Part shown: positions 53,121 through 63,089 of the stretch, piece after piece
Layout of the letters: each line of letters begins with the position of its first letter
Position numbering within the stretch: the first letter of the stretch is position 1
NCBI GenBank assembly: GCA_030374805.1
Contig: JARGSG010000094.1
Location: forward strand, 62,001-126,000
DNA length: 64,000 nucleotides
Origin: Gracilaria gracilis
Lineage: Eukaryota > Rhodophyta > Florideophyceae > Gracilariales > Gracilariaceae
Direction of reading: 5' to 3'
Notes under the pieces: generated by a model
The model's input: the letters and a program-made list of their open reading frames with translations, nothing else
What the model was told of the DNA's origin: nothing
Database searches by the model: none
Position numbers and translations under genes: made by a program

Positions 53121-56100
53121 ATGGCTTCAAACTACGGCGTTATTGCATTTATTAAACCTCCTCAGCTTAACAAAGTCACTCAACCAGCCCTCATCAGGTT
53201 TGAGACACAGTACGCAGCATACAAGGAGAAATGCAACGATGTCAATCGCAATCGAGACGAAGACAACCAAATCACCGTCGCAAGCGTTAAGGACTGTATC
53301 GAAAGCAGTACTTTACACGCTCTGTGCATTATGGGAGAAATTCAGGATGCCATTACTGTCGAAGAGGCTACTGTAGAAAAGGTCAACTTATGGTTTGAGA
53401 ATGCACTTTCGCGGTCGCCGCGAGATCTTTCGGAACGGATTAACGCCGCATTGGCATCAACGTCTTACACGCCGTGCCAAGAAGACCCCGCTGGAGCTGT
53501 AACATCTTTCGTAATCGAGGTCATCAAGGCATTGGACCACAACAATGCTTCCTCAATACTAAATGATTCCGAGAAGGCCAAATATCTCATGAACAAGATG
53601 GAGCAGAAATTCGAACCGCCGTTGCTCCGTGAAAGAATCCGAATGAAACGCGCTCTTTGGAGCTCAGCAGAAAAGAGCGATATCAAGTTCTTTCGGACCC
53701 AAGTCGCCTCACTTGCGACAGAGGTGTCTGACAACGAGGTAGCGCGCGCACGTTTGAACGTTTCTAAGAAACGGAACCGCTCGGATTTCGAGAAGAAAGA
53801 CGACAAACCGAGAAAGCCGCGAAGCTTCGACATGGACAAGGGGCGTTCTACAACGCCTAAGACCGAGCACCGATCGGTGCTCCACAGCAACAAGTTGCAG
53901 AAGCAATGGACCGAGCGCTGTTTGAATCCAAAATGCGGTCAAACGCATATGGTGAAGAACTGTCCAATCACGAGCCCCGACTTACGAAAGCAACTTCTCG
54001 ACGAGTACTTTCAGAAGAAAAAGGCAGCAAAATCGGTCAGAACCAGCGACTCTGACCTTCCCGATGCCAGCGAAGGCAGGTATCGCGTTTTTTTGGAAGA
54101 CAGTATTCCCGCAGTTGCTTTGGGAGATTATGGCGCTGACTTCAGCGCCATACCATACAACGTGCTCGACGATATTTTGGAGAAAGACCCAGCACTCGAA
54201 GTTACCGTTTTCGACGCACCAATTGGGCTCCGCGGCGCATTCAAGAATGTGAGCATCGACTGTACTGCATCGAAGTCAGTCAAACTGTGCGTCACTATTC
54301 AACTGCCTGGGCCAAACATACCTCTCCGGATCCGTGGAATAGAATTTTACGTCGTGGACACAGACATGGACGGAGTTCTCCTCGGAAGACCGTTCCTCAA
54401 GTCAATCGGATTCAACTTAGAGGACCATTTGGAAAACATCAGCGCCCATGTGCATGACAGGGACGTTGCAGAGCTCGACCAGAGTCAATTGAAATTTGCA
54501 ATGGCGAAGTACAAGGGGTTGACGTACCAGGCAGCTGACGATGACCCTATCTCTCTTCCCGAGGCCTTGGCAGCTGGAATCGGGAAAGACTCAAAGGAGT
54601 CTATCAATGCCGCTTTTCACAAGATTTTGTCCAACGCCACGAAAAACGGAATTTCGGAACACGGTAGGCATCGCCTGGAAAGTTTGTTGGAGAGGTACAG
54701 GGATATATTTCGTATCAAACTTGGAGCCGACCCTCCAGCAAAAGTTCCGGCGCTTGTGATAACCCCTAATCAGGACGCACGGCCCCTGAGATCCCCGCAA
54801 CGTCGCTACGCTCCGCAACAGAGAGATTTTATTATCCAGACGATCCGCGAGCTGGAGGCAGTGGGAGCAATCTACAAAAACCCTAGGGCCAGATGGGCGA
54901 GCCCAGCCCTGGCTGTACCAAAGCCCGGCTCTACCAAGCTAAGGTTTACTGTAGACCTCCGAGGACCCAACTCCCAAACAATTCCAATCCAGCCGTTTAT
55001 GCCTCACTTGGAATCGAAGTTTCAAGACGTAGCCGGCAGCACCTGTTTTGCGAATATCGACCTTGCACACGGGTACTGGCAGGTACCCTTGGAGGAACGG
55101 TCCCAGGAGTTCATGTCCATTCAGACACCCATTGGCATTTACTCCTCCAGACGTCTGCTCCAGGGTGGCAGTGATTCTGGGACGCATTTCCAAGCCGTGT
55201 TGCAAGAAAAGTTCGCAGGCCGCGTGGACAAGATGATTCAGTGGCTTGACGATTTTTTATTCTACGCACAGAACGAAACGGAATTGTTAGACAGTCTCGA
55301 AGCATACTTTTGCGTTTGCGAAGAGGTCGGCATCAAGATACACGCCGAAAAGTCAAATTTGTTTGACAAGGAAGTACAGTTCTGTGGAAGAATAATATCT
55401 TCGGAAGGCATCCAGTATCACCCACGACATTTCTCTTCTCTGATGGAAATGAAGAAGCCTACGGCAGCAGATCAGCTCCAACAGCTTCTGTGTGCTACGA
55501 ATTGGATGCGGAACTCTATCCCAGCTTATTCAGAGACCGTGGCGCCTCTACACGCTCTGATGGAGGCCGCCTACTCCAAAGCTGGAAAACGTACGAAGCA
55601 AGCCGTGCGCAAGATTTCCATCACCAGCTCGTGGGGCGCTGACCACGATGCTGCTTTCGACACCATCAAACAGCAACTAGCCGCTTCTGTGAAACTCGCG
55701 CACCCGAAACCCGACCACAGGATCTGTTTGTTCACGGACGCGTCAGATACGCACTGGTCTGCAATTCTGACACAAGTGCCGATGTCGCAACGGCACGAAG
55801 ATGTTGACAAACAGGACCACTCGCCACTTTGTTTCTTGTCGGGATCCTTTACAGGATCTGCTTCGAATTGGAGCGTGCCGGAGAAAGAGGGATTCGCAAT
55901 AGTCGAAGCAATGTGCCGGCTCGACTACCTCATCACTGGCCGGGAGGTGTCAATTTTCACGGACCACGCCAACCTCGTATATTTATACGACCCCTACGGG
56001 AAGAATCCCGGGATTGCACGCCACACAGCAAGCAAACTGATGCGCTGGGCCCTGAAACTCAGCGCGTTTCGATACGTTATCGAACACCTTCCCGGCGAGC

Positions 56101-57713
56101 AAAATGTTTGGGCAGACATGCTGACAGGATGGGCCGTACAGGCCAAGGCAACCATCAGCTCTCGCACTATCGGCCGCCTCAAATCTCTACTGTTGGCACC
56201 GATAAGTCCTGGAACAGACTCTAGGCTGGACTGGCCCTCGCTTCCGGATATTATCTCATCCCAAGAAACCGCAAATTCGAAACCGCCGAAGCGGTTCAAG
56301 AAGACAGAAGAAGGTTGGAAGGACGAGAAAGGAATCCATTGGATTTGTAGCGAGGATCAGATGATGAAGCTCAGGATACTCGTCGCGGCACACACCGGAA
56401 TGGGAGGACATCGTAGTTGGAAAGTGACTCAAGCTACACTACAGAGCCATTTCTATTGGGAGCATATGCCGAAGGATGTCGAAGCCTTTGTCCGTTCTTG
56501 CTTACACTGCCTCTGTACAGAAGCAGGTACGATCATTCGCAGACCATTTGGACACGCTCTGCACGCTGACCTACCAAACAAGATGCTGCATTTCGATTTC
56601 TGTTACATGTCGAAAGGTGAAGACGGATACTGCTACGTCCTAGTTCTGAAGGATGACTACAGTGGTTATCTCTGGCTTACCCCAGCGAAGGAGGCTACCG
56701 CAGAAGTCGTATCTGAGGTCCTTATCCGCTGGTTTGCATCGTTTGGTGTCGTAGAGCACTGGGTCTCCGATCGCGGTTCCCACTTCAAGAATGAACTGGT
56801 CGATCTTTTGCGGGAGACTCTGAAGTCTTCGCACCACTTTACTCTCGCCTACTGCCCATGGTCTAATGGTACAGTCGAGGTCCTGTGTCGCGAACTCTTG
56901 AAAGCTACAAGAGCACTTTTGTCCGAATTTCAGTTTCCGCAGGTGTGCTGGCCTGCTGTCCTTCCAATCGTTCAGTCGACGCTAAACAATTCCATCTTGG
57001 AGAGATTGGGTAGCCGGTGCCCACTCACCGCATTTACTGGTTTGCCGCAGGATTCCCCGTTGACAGCAATCAAGAGAAAGGTTGGAGGCGTGGCCGAAGT
57101 CCAAAGCGTCGAAGAAGTGAGAGCAAAGCAGAGAATGAACATTGGTAGGTTGCAGACTGCTCTCGACAGTATGCACAAGGATGTGGCGATACGCACTCGT
57201 CGAAAACGCGAGAGTGCAGTCAAGGCGCACAATCGTAAAACTGGCGTCAGACCAGTCAATTTCACCGAGGGTGATTTTGTTCTTCGAGGATTGCTGAAAC
57301 GCGAGAAAGGCAGAAAGCCTTCCTTGTTGTGGATTGGACCTTTTCGGGTTGTTTCGTGCAAATCGGAGTACATCTTTACTGTGGAGAATCTTTTGAATGG
57401 AAAGAAGCAGGACGTTCACGGTCGGCGTCTAAAGTTCTTTCGAAATAAGGACTACAACGTAACTGAATCGCTTAAGGAACATCTTGTCTACCAGGAGGGT
57501 GAAATGCTTGTCATCGATCGCTTTGAAGATATAAGAAGAAAGGACGGTGAAGTGCAGCTTTTAGTTAAATGGAAAGGGTTTTCAGACGAAGAATGGGATT
57601 GGGTTACTCTAGAGTCACTGAAATTGGATGTCCCGGTGCTGGCGCAGGAATACATCGACGATGTCTCTGCAAATGGCACGAGTCGGCAGCGTGCCGTCGT
57701 GAATTCAATTTAA
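53121..57713 (+). CDS. Gypsy E gag-pol polyprotein
   Basis: 1,530 residues from ATG 53121 (MASNYGVIAF, aligned with the B gag start; an in-frame ATG-less extension reaches 53040). Gag, then zinc knuckle CLNPKCGQTHMVKNC (267-281). The protease motif is LGDYGADFSAI (Asp336), with Tyr where B has Ser (DSG). RT: FTVDLRGPNSQTIPIQ, IDLAHGYWQVPL, WLDDFLFY near 708. RNase H: CLFTDASDTHWSAIL near 870. Integrase: FDFCYM, LKDDYSGYLW, SDRGSHFKN near 1215, NGTVEVLCREL near 1252. Chromodomain-like end: LLVKWKGFSDEEWDWV. Single-frame gag-pol. Except for the protease, all catalytic positions are kept. Confidence 0.95.
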   Translation: MASNYGVIAFIKPPQLNKVTQPALIRFETQYAAYKEKCNDVNRNRDEDNQITVASVKDCIESSTLHALCIMGEIQDAITVEEATVEKVNLWFENALSRSPRDLSERINAALASTSYTPCQEDPAGAVTSFVIEVIKALDHNNASSILNDSEKAKYLMNKMEQKFEPPLLRERIRMKRALWSSAEKSDIKFFRTQVASLATEVSDNEVARARLNVSKKRNRSDFEKKDDKPRKPRSFDMDKGRSTTPKTEHRSVLHSNKLQKQWTERCLNPKCGQTHMVKNCPITSPDLRKQLLDEYFQKKKAAKSVRTSDSDLPDASEGRYRVFLEDSIPAVALGDYGADFSAIPYNVLDDILEKDPALEVTVFDAPIGLRGAFKNVSIDCTASKSVKLCVTIQLPGPNIPLRIRGIEFYVVDTDMDGVLLGRPFLKSIGFNLEDHLENISAHVHDRDVAELDQSQLKFAMAKYKGLTYQAADDDPISLPEALAAGIGKDSKESINAAFHKILSNATKNGISEHGRHRLESLLERYRDIFRIKLGADPPAKVPALVITPNQDARPLRSPQRRYAPQQRDFIIQTIRELEAVGAIYKNPRARWASPALAVPKPGSTKLRFTVDLRGPNSQTIPIQPFMPHLESKFQDVAGSTCFANIDLAHGYWQVPLEERSQEFMSIQTPIGIYSSRRLLQGGSDSGTHFQAVLQEKFAGRVDKMIQWLDDFLFYAQNETELLDSLEAYFCVCEEVGIKIHAEKSNLFDKEVQFCGRIISSEGIQYHPRHFSSLMEMKKPTAADQLQQLLCATNWMRNSIPAYSETVAPLHALMEAAYSKAGKRTKQAVRKISITSSWGADHDAAFDTIKQQLAASVKLAHPKPDHRICLFTDASDTHWSAILTQVPMSQRHEDVDKQDHSPLCFLSGSFTGSASNWSVPEKEGFAIVEAMCRLDYLITGREVSIFTDHANLVYLYDPYGKNPGIARHTASKLMRWALKLSAFRYVIEHLPGEQNVWADMLTGWAVQAKATISSRTIGRLKSLLLAPISPGTDSRLDWPSLPDIISSQETANSKPPKRFKKTEEGWKDEKGIHWICSEDQMMKLRILVAAHTGMGGHRSWKVTQATLQSHFYWEHMPKDVEAFVRSCLHCLCTEAGTIIRRPFGHALHADLPNKMLHFDFCYMSKGEDGYCYVLVLKDDYSGYLWLTPAKEATAEVVSEVLIRWFASFGVVEHWVSDRGSHFKNELVDLLRETLKSSHHFTLAYCPWSNGTVEVLCRELLKATRALLSEFQFPQVCWPAVLPIVQSTLNNSILERLGSRCPLTAFTGLPQDSPLTAIKRKVGGVAEVQSVEEVRAKQRMNIGRLQTALDSMHKDVAIRTRRKRESAVKAHNRKTGVRPVNFTEGDFVLRGLLKREKGRKPSLLWIGPFRVVSCKSEYIFTVENLLNGKKQDVHGRRLKFFRNKDYNVTESLKEHLVYQEGEMLVIDRFEDIRRKDGEVQLLVKWKGFSDEEWDWVTLESLKLDVPVLAQEYIDDVSANGTSRQRAVVNSI

Positions 57714-57754
57714 CTGAGCTACCACAAGCTTACGCAGGGCAGCTCATGGGGCGC

Positions 57755-58197
57755 TGTTGTGAAATATCACGACAGCAACGCGGCGGAACAGGTGTACGGA
57801 CGCGTACACTGGCGCGTATCCCTCGGGCGGTGCGTGGAACGGAGCAAGGAGCTCACCAGATCAAACAGCTGCTCCAAATGAGCCGCGATGGAAAGTGTAG
57901 GACCGAGATGGGGCTGACACAGTCGCGTGTAAAATTTGCATATGTGAATTTCCTTTACTCTTTGGAGGTTTGCGTTCATTGCTGGATCCGCACTGAGCTG
58001 ACCTCGAGCGATCCTCTTCGACAAAGAGGTCGCGGGCAAACACAATAAAAGCTCCCGGCCTAAGACCGGGAGTGACCTCGGCGAAGGCAGAAGCCAGTTC
58101 GCCAGAGGTGTGCCCTTCCGTTCGCTTTCTCTTTTCGACCTTTTGTTCTGCCCCCATCTTTCCTTTCCGTCTGCCTGTCTCCCGCCACTCATCAACA
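57755..58197 (+). repeat. 3' LTR of gypsy E
   Basis: 443 bp, partner of 52590-53032, preceded by GGGGCGC (57748-57754), the family priming tract. Confidence 0.95.
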
Positions 58198-58381
58198 TAG
58201 TTAAACTTCTTTTGGAGGCTTCATGTTGATAATCCAGCACAGCTTGTTTTAAAACTTGTGTAGCGTCGTTTTGGAAACTGCTCATTGCAGCGATCGGCCA
58301 AAATACTTCTTTTATTTTCTTGTCTGCAGCGACAACGACCTTGTTATACAAATCTGTTAAGGAGTTAACCGTGTGTTTCAT
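58198..58381 (-). pseudogene. Small unknown ORF interrupted by gypsy E
   Basis: From ATG 58381 the minus strand encodes about 60 residues of protein-like sequence (MKHTVNSLTDLYNKVVVAADK, FQNDATQVLKQAVLDYQHEA). At 58202-58198 (the target duplication) the frame runs into the E LTR. If E is removed, the frame continues about a dozen codons into 52584-52540 and stops. I recognise no family. It could be an exon or a chance frame. Confidence 0.3.
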
Positions 58382-59091
58382 TTTTTGTCAGTAATGTAAG
58401 TTATATAGTCTTTCCTCGGGCTTATATTATATTTTCTTTGTTTTTTCATGAGCGCGCAGTCATGTATGTGGCGTTTGCGAGCGCTGTTTGCTACTCGAGC
58501 ACAAATGTTGTCCAATGTTTTGCGCTTTTGAAGGGGAGCGTCGTTTGCGATAAGCGTTCTGATGATTCACTCTTTTTTTACTTTGATAATAACGAAATTT
58601 TGTGGAAGCCATCTCAAGGCTTTTGCTGGTAAAGAATGAACTGCACGAGAAGGCTTCGAAACATTCCTACTTGGTACCGGGGTCATTTGGCCTGGAGCGC
58701 ATCCTGGCGTAACAACAGGACCTAGAGGCGGCCCGGGAAGTAGAGTGATAGCGAGAACTGGCGGAGGAGTGAAAACTGTGCTTTGAACCTGGTGGCGGAA
58801 AATGCAAAGCATAACTGTTTTCATGACAGGGACGTTGAAATTCGTTCCACTTTCAAGACTCATGTAGGGTAAGGAAAGGCGAGGCGCCTACTTGTAGGCA
58901 TAAGACTCTGACGACCTTTCATGCACGCGACCTCTGACGGGTCACTCGCCGTGACTGTCAGTTCATCAAAGAGTTCGTACATTTGTGTGACTTAGTGGCT
59001 GGAAGCCGGCACTAGATAAGTAGCAACTAGTGAGAGTAAACTAGACTGAGTTGAAATTTGGTTCAACCTCCGTGACTACACCCTGATATCT
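58382..59091. other. Intergenic sequence, no gene supported
   Basis: A 98-codon minus-strand frame (58863-58567) is Pro/Val-rich without a recognisable domain. AT-rich 58380-58450. Nothing firm. Confidence 0.4.
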
Positions 59092-59778
59092 TTATACAGC
59101 TGCAGACCGACCAGGCCATACTTGCCGACGGAGTGGTGGGAGACAAAACGAGGGCTTTCCTGTGCCGCGACTCTGGCGCAGACGTCCCCGTGGCCGCGAC
59201 GGACAGGGCGGAGCCGCAGCAGGAGCCGGAGGACGACGCGGTGCCGCTGCACAACGTGCCGCCGGAGGAGGAAGAGGAGGAGGAGGACGCAGCGGCGCCG
59301 CAACACAGCACGGCGCTGGAGGAGGACGAGGACGCGACGGCGCCGCAGCACAGCACGGCGCTGGAGGAGGACGAGGACGCGGCAGGGCCGCAGCACAGTG
59401 CGGCGCTGGGGGAGGACGAGGACGTGGAAGCGCCGTAGCACAGCGCGGCGCTTGACGCCGACGTTGCTTGCGAGGAAGCTGCATCAAATCATGCGGAAAT
59501 ATATCTACCTTCGAAGGTAGTAATGTACTGGCGGCCCAACTAGTGCGCTTGATGAATCCCGGCTGTCTTGTATTGTCACAAAATACATTATTCAGCAACA
59601 TCGATAAACGAGAAGACAACTTTTCAGAAACGCGTTCTATTCTTAGTGAACAACCCTTGAAGTTGATATCGACAACAGTCTTTAAGAGCTCGCAGCCGAA
59701 CGCTCTTCGCTTTCCCGCTCCGAACGCTATCACAAACGCCAACCAAAGTTCGTTCATATCCATCATTTTGCCTACCAT
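59092..59778 (-). CDS. Hypothetical ORF with Pro/Ala/Arg repeat tail
   Basis: 228 codons. The first 105 are ordinary in composition (MNELWLAFVIAFGAGKRRAFG, RIERVSEKLSSRLSMLLNN). The rest is Pro/Arg/Ala-rich because it reads the 45-bp tandem repeat backwards. On the plus strand the same repeat gives an acidic 15-residue unit (TALEEDED), preceded by VPVAATDRAEPQQEPEDD but with no ATG. I cannot say which strand, if either, is coding. Its start would lie only 24 bases from the VWA gene start, which argues against it. Confidence 0.25.
   Translation of the reverse strand: MVGKMMDMNELWLAFVIAFGAGKRRAFGCELLKTVVDINFKGCSLRIERVSEKLSSRLSMLLNNVFCDNTRQPGFIKRTSWAASTLLPSKVDIFPHDLMQLPRKQRRRQAPRCATALPRPRPPPAPHCAAALPRPRPPPAPCCAAAPSRPRPPPAPCCVAAPLRPPPPLPPPAARCAAAPRRPPAPAAAPPCPSRPRGRLRQSRGTGKPSFCLPPLRRQVWPGRSAAV
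59289..59462. repeat. Tandem repeat, 45-bp units (three full, one partial)
   Basis: Units start at 59289, 59334 and 59379, with a partial fourth at 59424. The length is a multiple of three and most differences fall at third positions of the plus-strand acidic frame. A CAG-to-TAG change in the fourth unit stops that frame. Confidence 0.85.
59505..59520. promoter_or_regulatory. Perfect 16-bp palindrome after a TATA-like run
   Basis: AAATATAT is followed by CTACCTTCGAAGGTAG, a perfect palindrome, about 285 bases before the VWA gene. It could be a binding site or hairpin. Confidence 0.35.
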
Positions 59779-59802
59779 CCACGCATCCTTATCCTAAACT
59801 AG

Positions 59803-60486
59803 ATGAAGCATTTCACTGGTCTTGCTGCTGCTGCAGCACTCATGCTTCCCCTTGTTTGCGCATTCGCTTCCCCAAGGAGGAGTTCATTTATACCTGCAGA
59901 CTATTCTCAGATCAGGCAAGCCAGTCGAATGACCGAATCCGCAGGTTGTAATGCTAACGTTTGTTTCGCCCTTGATGGAAGTGGTTCAATATCTAATCAG
60001 GGCTTTCAAAATCAAAAGGATTTTGTCATTGATGTTTCGGCCATCATCAACCCCAACCCTTGCAAGCTTTCCGCTTTGGTATATGGAAGCAATGTTACTC
60101 TGATTTCACCGTTAACAGATGACATTGACCGTTTTCTAGTAGCGGTTAACAGTGCCAGGTTTGATTCGTCTTCTTCAACATCAATTGATGATGGCATTCT
60201 GCAATGCGCCGCTCAATTAGAGGTTGGTGATGAACGTCGTGCTGTGATCGTGCTATTGGGTGATGGACGATTTAATTCCGGAAGTGACCCTATCCGTCTG
60301 GCTGGTGACTTTAAGAACGACTTCGGCGATGGGGCCGCGTTGCACACAGTCGGTGCGGACTTTTTCGACATTGACAACTTGCGGGGTATTGCAAGCGCAG
60401 GTGGTGGTAGGACCTTTGAAGTGGAAAGTTTTGAAGATGTCCTTACTCTGACGGAGCTTATAGTGGGAGAGAACTCAATAGCATAA
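59803..60486 (+). CDS. Secreted von Willebrand factor A-domain protein
   Basis: 227 residues, single exon. A signal peptide (about 1-22: basic MKH start, Ala/Leu core, cleavage near CAFA/S) predicts export. One VWA domain fills residues 50-220. It begins ANVCFALDGSGSIS with a complete MIDAS metal site (Asp58, Ser60, Ser62), includes STSIDDGILQCAAQL (Thr of the MIDAS) and VIVLLGDGRFN (its Asp), and ends LHTVGADFFDIDNLRGIAS. Cys49, Cys54, Cys89 and Cys135 (approximate) could pair. VWA domains bind protein ligands through a divalent cation, so an extracellular adhesion or matrix role is inferred. No membrane anchor follows. ATG 59803 is the only start in frame that gives a signal peptide. Confidence 0.8.
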   Translation: MKHFTGLAAAAALMLPLVCAFASPRRSSFIPADYSQIRQASRMTESAGCNANVCFALDGSGSISNQGFQNQKDFVIDVSAIINPNPCKLSALVYGSNVTLISPLTDDIDRFLVAVNSARFDSSSSTSIDDGILQCAAQLEVGDERRAVIVLLGDGRFNSGSDPIRLAGDFKNDFGDGAALHTVGADFFDIDNLRGIASAGGGRTFEVESFEDVLTLTELIVGENSIA

Positions 60487-60648
60487 GGGCCACAATCTAT
60501 TTTTGTAGATTCTTTCAACACGAGACGTTCTTTCTTCAAAGTCGTGGTCAGGATTTCGCAGCGTTCGGGATCCTGGACGTGAGAAAAGTAGGCTCGTTAC
60601 AAATGGTTATGGGAATACAGTTCTATCGCGAGATTATTGATCCATCGA
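60487..60648. other. 3' flank of the VWA gene
   Basis: No terminator or polyadenylation signal stands out; TCTTTCAACACGAGACG follows the stop without clear structure. Confidence 0.3.
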
Positions 60649-60787
60649 GGTTCGCGTTCGCAGCGCACTACGATAAAGGAAAGGGGAGAAGGCACAGGCA
60701 CAGAGACTGGGCACCAAGGAAGTCCTGCTGTAGATGCAGATGCCCTCAGACTCAGTTGTAAAGTCTGGAATTCTTTATTATGTAGCA
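60649..60787 (+). repeat. Dispersed repeat, copy 2 (copy 1 at 3521-3658)
   Basis: Matches 3521-3658 and ends at the same CTTTATTATGTAGCA. The short match at 60893-60933 to 4303-4343 lies just downstream. Confidence 0.55.
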
Positions 60788-60892
60788 CTTTGCTCTCTGC
60801 CGCGTACACTAAACTGGAATTAATTCGAAGCTGCGTAGGTCGTATGTGCGCAATTTTGCGTTTGCGTAGGTGACCTGTCTCTTTGCCTGGCA

Positions 60893-60933
60893 AGCACTGC
60901 TGGTCACGATCACCTTTCTGCTAAGGTGTATCA
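60893..60933 (+). repeat. Short dispersed repeat, partner at 4303-4343
   Basis: About 40 bases matching 4303-4343 with a few substitutions and a gap. Confidence 0.4.
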
Positions 60934-61636
60934 ACGTATCAACACCTATGCCAGATGATGTTCTGGGAGGCGGCTGGTTCTGTTTGAAGTAAAGGGGATT
61001 GTTTCCTTCTCTACGATAAGACTGAGAACGTTTTTAATAAGATGTAGCTACGAAATTGTAATCTGGAGTATGTTTGGTGGGGGAGAAGGTCTCTGCGGGT
61101 GAACAATGGCCATCAAGTACGTTGGGCGCAGTGCTTTTTCGGTTTGTTCTGCGGCGGTTTTCATCGATAGGGAATCTACTATGGTGGTCATGAACTCAAT
61201 TCACGTTGTAAGGAAGTTTGGGACTTGCATCTTGAAGCTGAAACGATTTCATCTATAGCAAAAGGTTGAGAATAAGGAGACCGAAAAGTTACGAGTCTTT
61301 CAAAGACGGCTCAAAACCCAGAATTCTCGCTTGTTTCAATACGGGGGCACCCGTTCAGGGCAACCCTTAGTAAGATATGTACCGTCGGTATACTCTGCTT
61401 GAGCTTGGTGACACTTGCCGATGCTCGCATCAGCATTACAGGTAGTGGACGTGGCTTGCGCAGTACAGGTGGCAGACGGATGCAAGTGTTAGACGTGTGA
61501 ATTTTTCATTGAGCGTTTCATCCGGTGCCACCGATGCCACATGTACGGCCGCAGGCGGTACTGTACACAGATGATTCGTAAATAATTCCAAATCCACGAC
61601 GCATATTTCCACAAAACGCAAATAAATACTAATTAT
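60934..61636. other. Intergenic sequence, no gene supported
   Basis: Only short frames in all phases; no domain, RNA gene or repeat recognised. Confidence 0.4.
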
Positions 61637-61828
61637 ATGAAGGTATTATTCCTTACCATTCCATTATCTTGCGCACTCGCTGCCCACACATCTGCGAAAA
61701 CACAGCCGCTGGATGCGGTCACATTTTCCTCTTTTAAGTCGCATCTCAACAGAATCGGTGCCGAACTTACTCTTACTAGACAAAGCACTGAGATCGACAT
61801 GTTCTTATTTACTAGTTTACTACGTTAG
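61637..61828 (+). CDS. Possible small secreted peptide
   Basis: 63 codons beginning MKVLFLTIPLSCALAAHTSAK, a good signal peptide with cleavage near residue 20, then 43 residues without Cys. I recognise no family. It overlaps a longer frame in another phase (61713-62165), so a frameshift or a spliced gene is possible. Modest confidence because signal-like stretches occur by chance. Confidence 0.3.
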   Translation: MKVLFLTIPLSCALAAHTSAKTQPLDAVTFSSFKSHLNRIGAELTLTRQSTEIDMFLFTSLLR

Positions 61829-62650
61829 GCATACTACTGTGCCTTTACTAAGGAGATTATTCAGTCGGGGTTTCGTCGCAGTGGCTTATGGCCGGCTTGT
61901 CCACATCGTTTGCTCGGCGTTCTTCGCCCGGCCTCTGCCTCTTCATCGCAAACGCTTAATGTGGACAACTTATAGGAGCTATTTGAAACGGCTTTTTACA
62001 CGTGTTCCTCAAGTTTGCGCAGGAAAAGGTTTGCTCCATAATTTGCTGATCAAATCTCGTCGATTTGGGCGAGATTCGCGGACCAAATCAAATCGGGGCA
62101 GCAAAAGAGCAAACGTCATTGATTTTTCAATACAAAATTTAAGGTGCTCTCGACCAATCATTTGATGCAGAAAAGATGGCGGAGTGCTTCCGGCACGAAC
62201 GCCCGTCACGAGACTTGCGTCTGAACAGTTGGAGCCACTCGAGACATGTGAAGAATTCACCGGGGAGAAAAATGAATAGTCCCTCTTAGCTTACCGTTTG
62301 GAAGCAACACAAACACGCCAGAGCTCGCCAAGGAGCTTGGAGCAGCTTTTACGGCGTTGTTCGGAAGCAGAGACGGCTAGAAATTGCAAAAGTTACAAAA
62401 GAAGTTGATAACTGTGTCTCAGGACTGTCCGGCCATGAGAAAACCGGTACCGTAATATGCTTAGTACGTTTGTGAATGTAAGAACTGGCACTGTCCGGCT
62501 TTCATCACCTCCTTGCTTTTGTTTAATCGTCAGCCGGCCCTGCCCTCCATTGGAAAAGGCCCTCTGGCCCTTTCCAATTCACCATCCATTGTGTTACATT
62601 TGGTAACATCTGCTTTCGACTCACGCCGCTTGGATCCACTACGCTGACAC
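61829..62650. other. Intergenic sequence, no gene supported
   Basis: The 150-codon frame 61713-62165 is Arg/Leu-rich and unrecognised. The short frames between 62009 and 62880 on the minus strand are not convincing. Confidence 0.35.
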
Positions 62651-62658
62651 TTCGCACC

Positions 62659-62772
62659 ACGCTTCACACTCGTCTCTCTACGGATCGCGACGCATCGCCG
62701 TTGCGAGCTCAGCTCAGCGATGGAACGCGGCAATGCGTTACGATCCGTAGAGAGAGGAATGTGAATTAAGGT
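62659..62772. repeat. Fold-back (MITE-like) inverted repeat
   Basis: Arms of 27 bases, 24 matching, lie at 62674-62700 and 62728-62754 (CTCTCTACGGATCG, ACGCAT, GCCG). Weaker pairing extends outward through TTCACA and GCACC on both sides. No target duplication was established. Confidence 0.55.
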
Positions 62773-63089
62773 GCAAAATAAAGCATCCAGTTGATGCTCG
62801 AAGAGCGAAACCACCAGACACGAGAGAGGTAGGATAAAGCGTCGTCCGAACCGTCCCTTCCCCCGCTCCGCACACCACAACCCGCCCGCCTAGATATGCT
62901 AGCGCTCACAACATTCAAATTATCCTCTTGTTTGTCAATGACGGCAAAGCGTTCGAAAGGCGAGACCAAGATCTTTAAAACGTATATGCTTTGTCGCCAT
63001 CATGCCAAACTATGAAGGAGTAGTGCGTGTTTCAAAATAGCGCCTGAGAGCTAATGTTATTTCATGTCCACATCAACTTCTCAGAAGTT

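Larger units (their letters stand above)
52590..58197 (+). mobile_element. Ty3/gypsy element E, uninterrupted gag-pol
   Basis: 5,608 bp with 443-bp LTRs (52590-53032, 57755-58197; two differences found by eye) and a perfect TAGTT duplication (52585-52589, 58198-58202). Same family as B and C. A substituted protease residue may spoil it. Confidence 0.96.
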
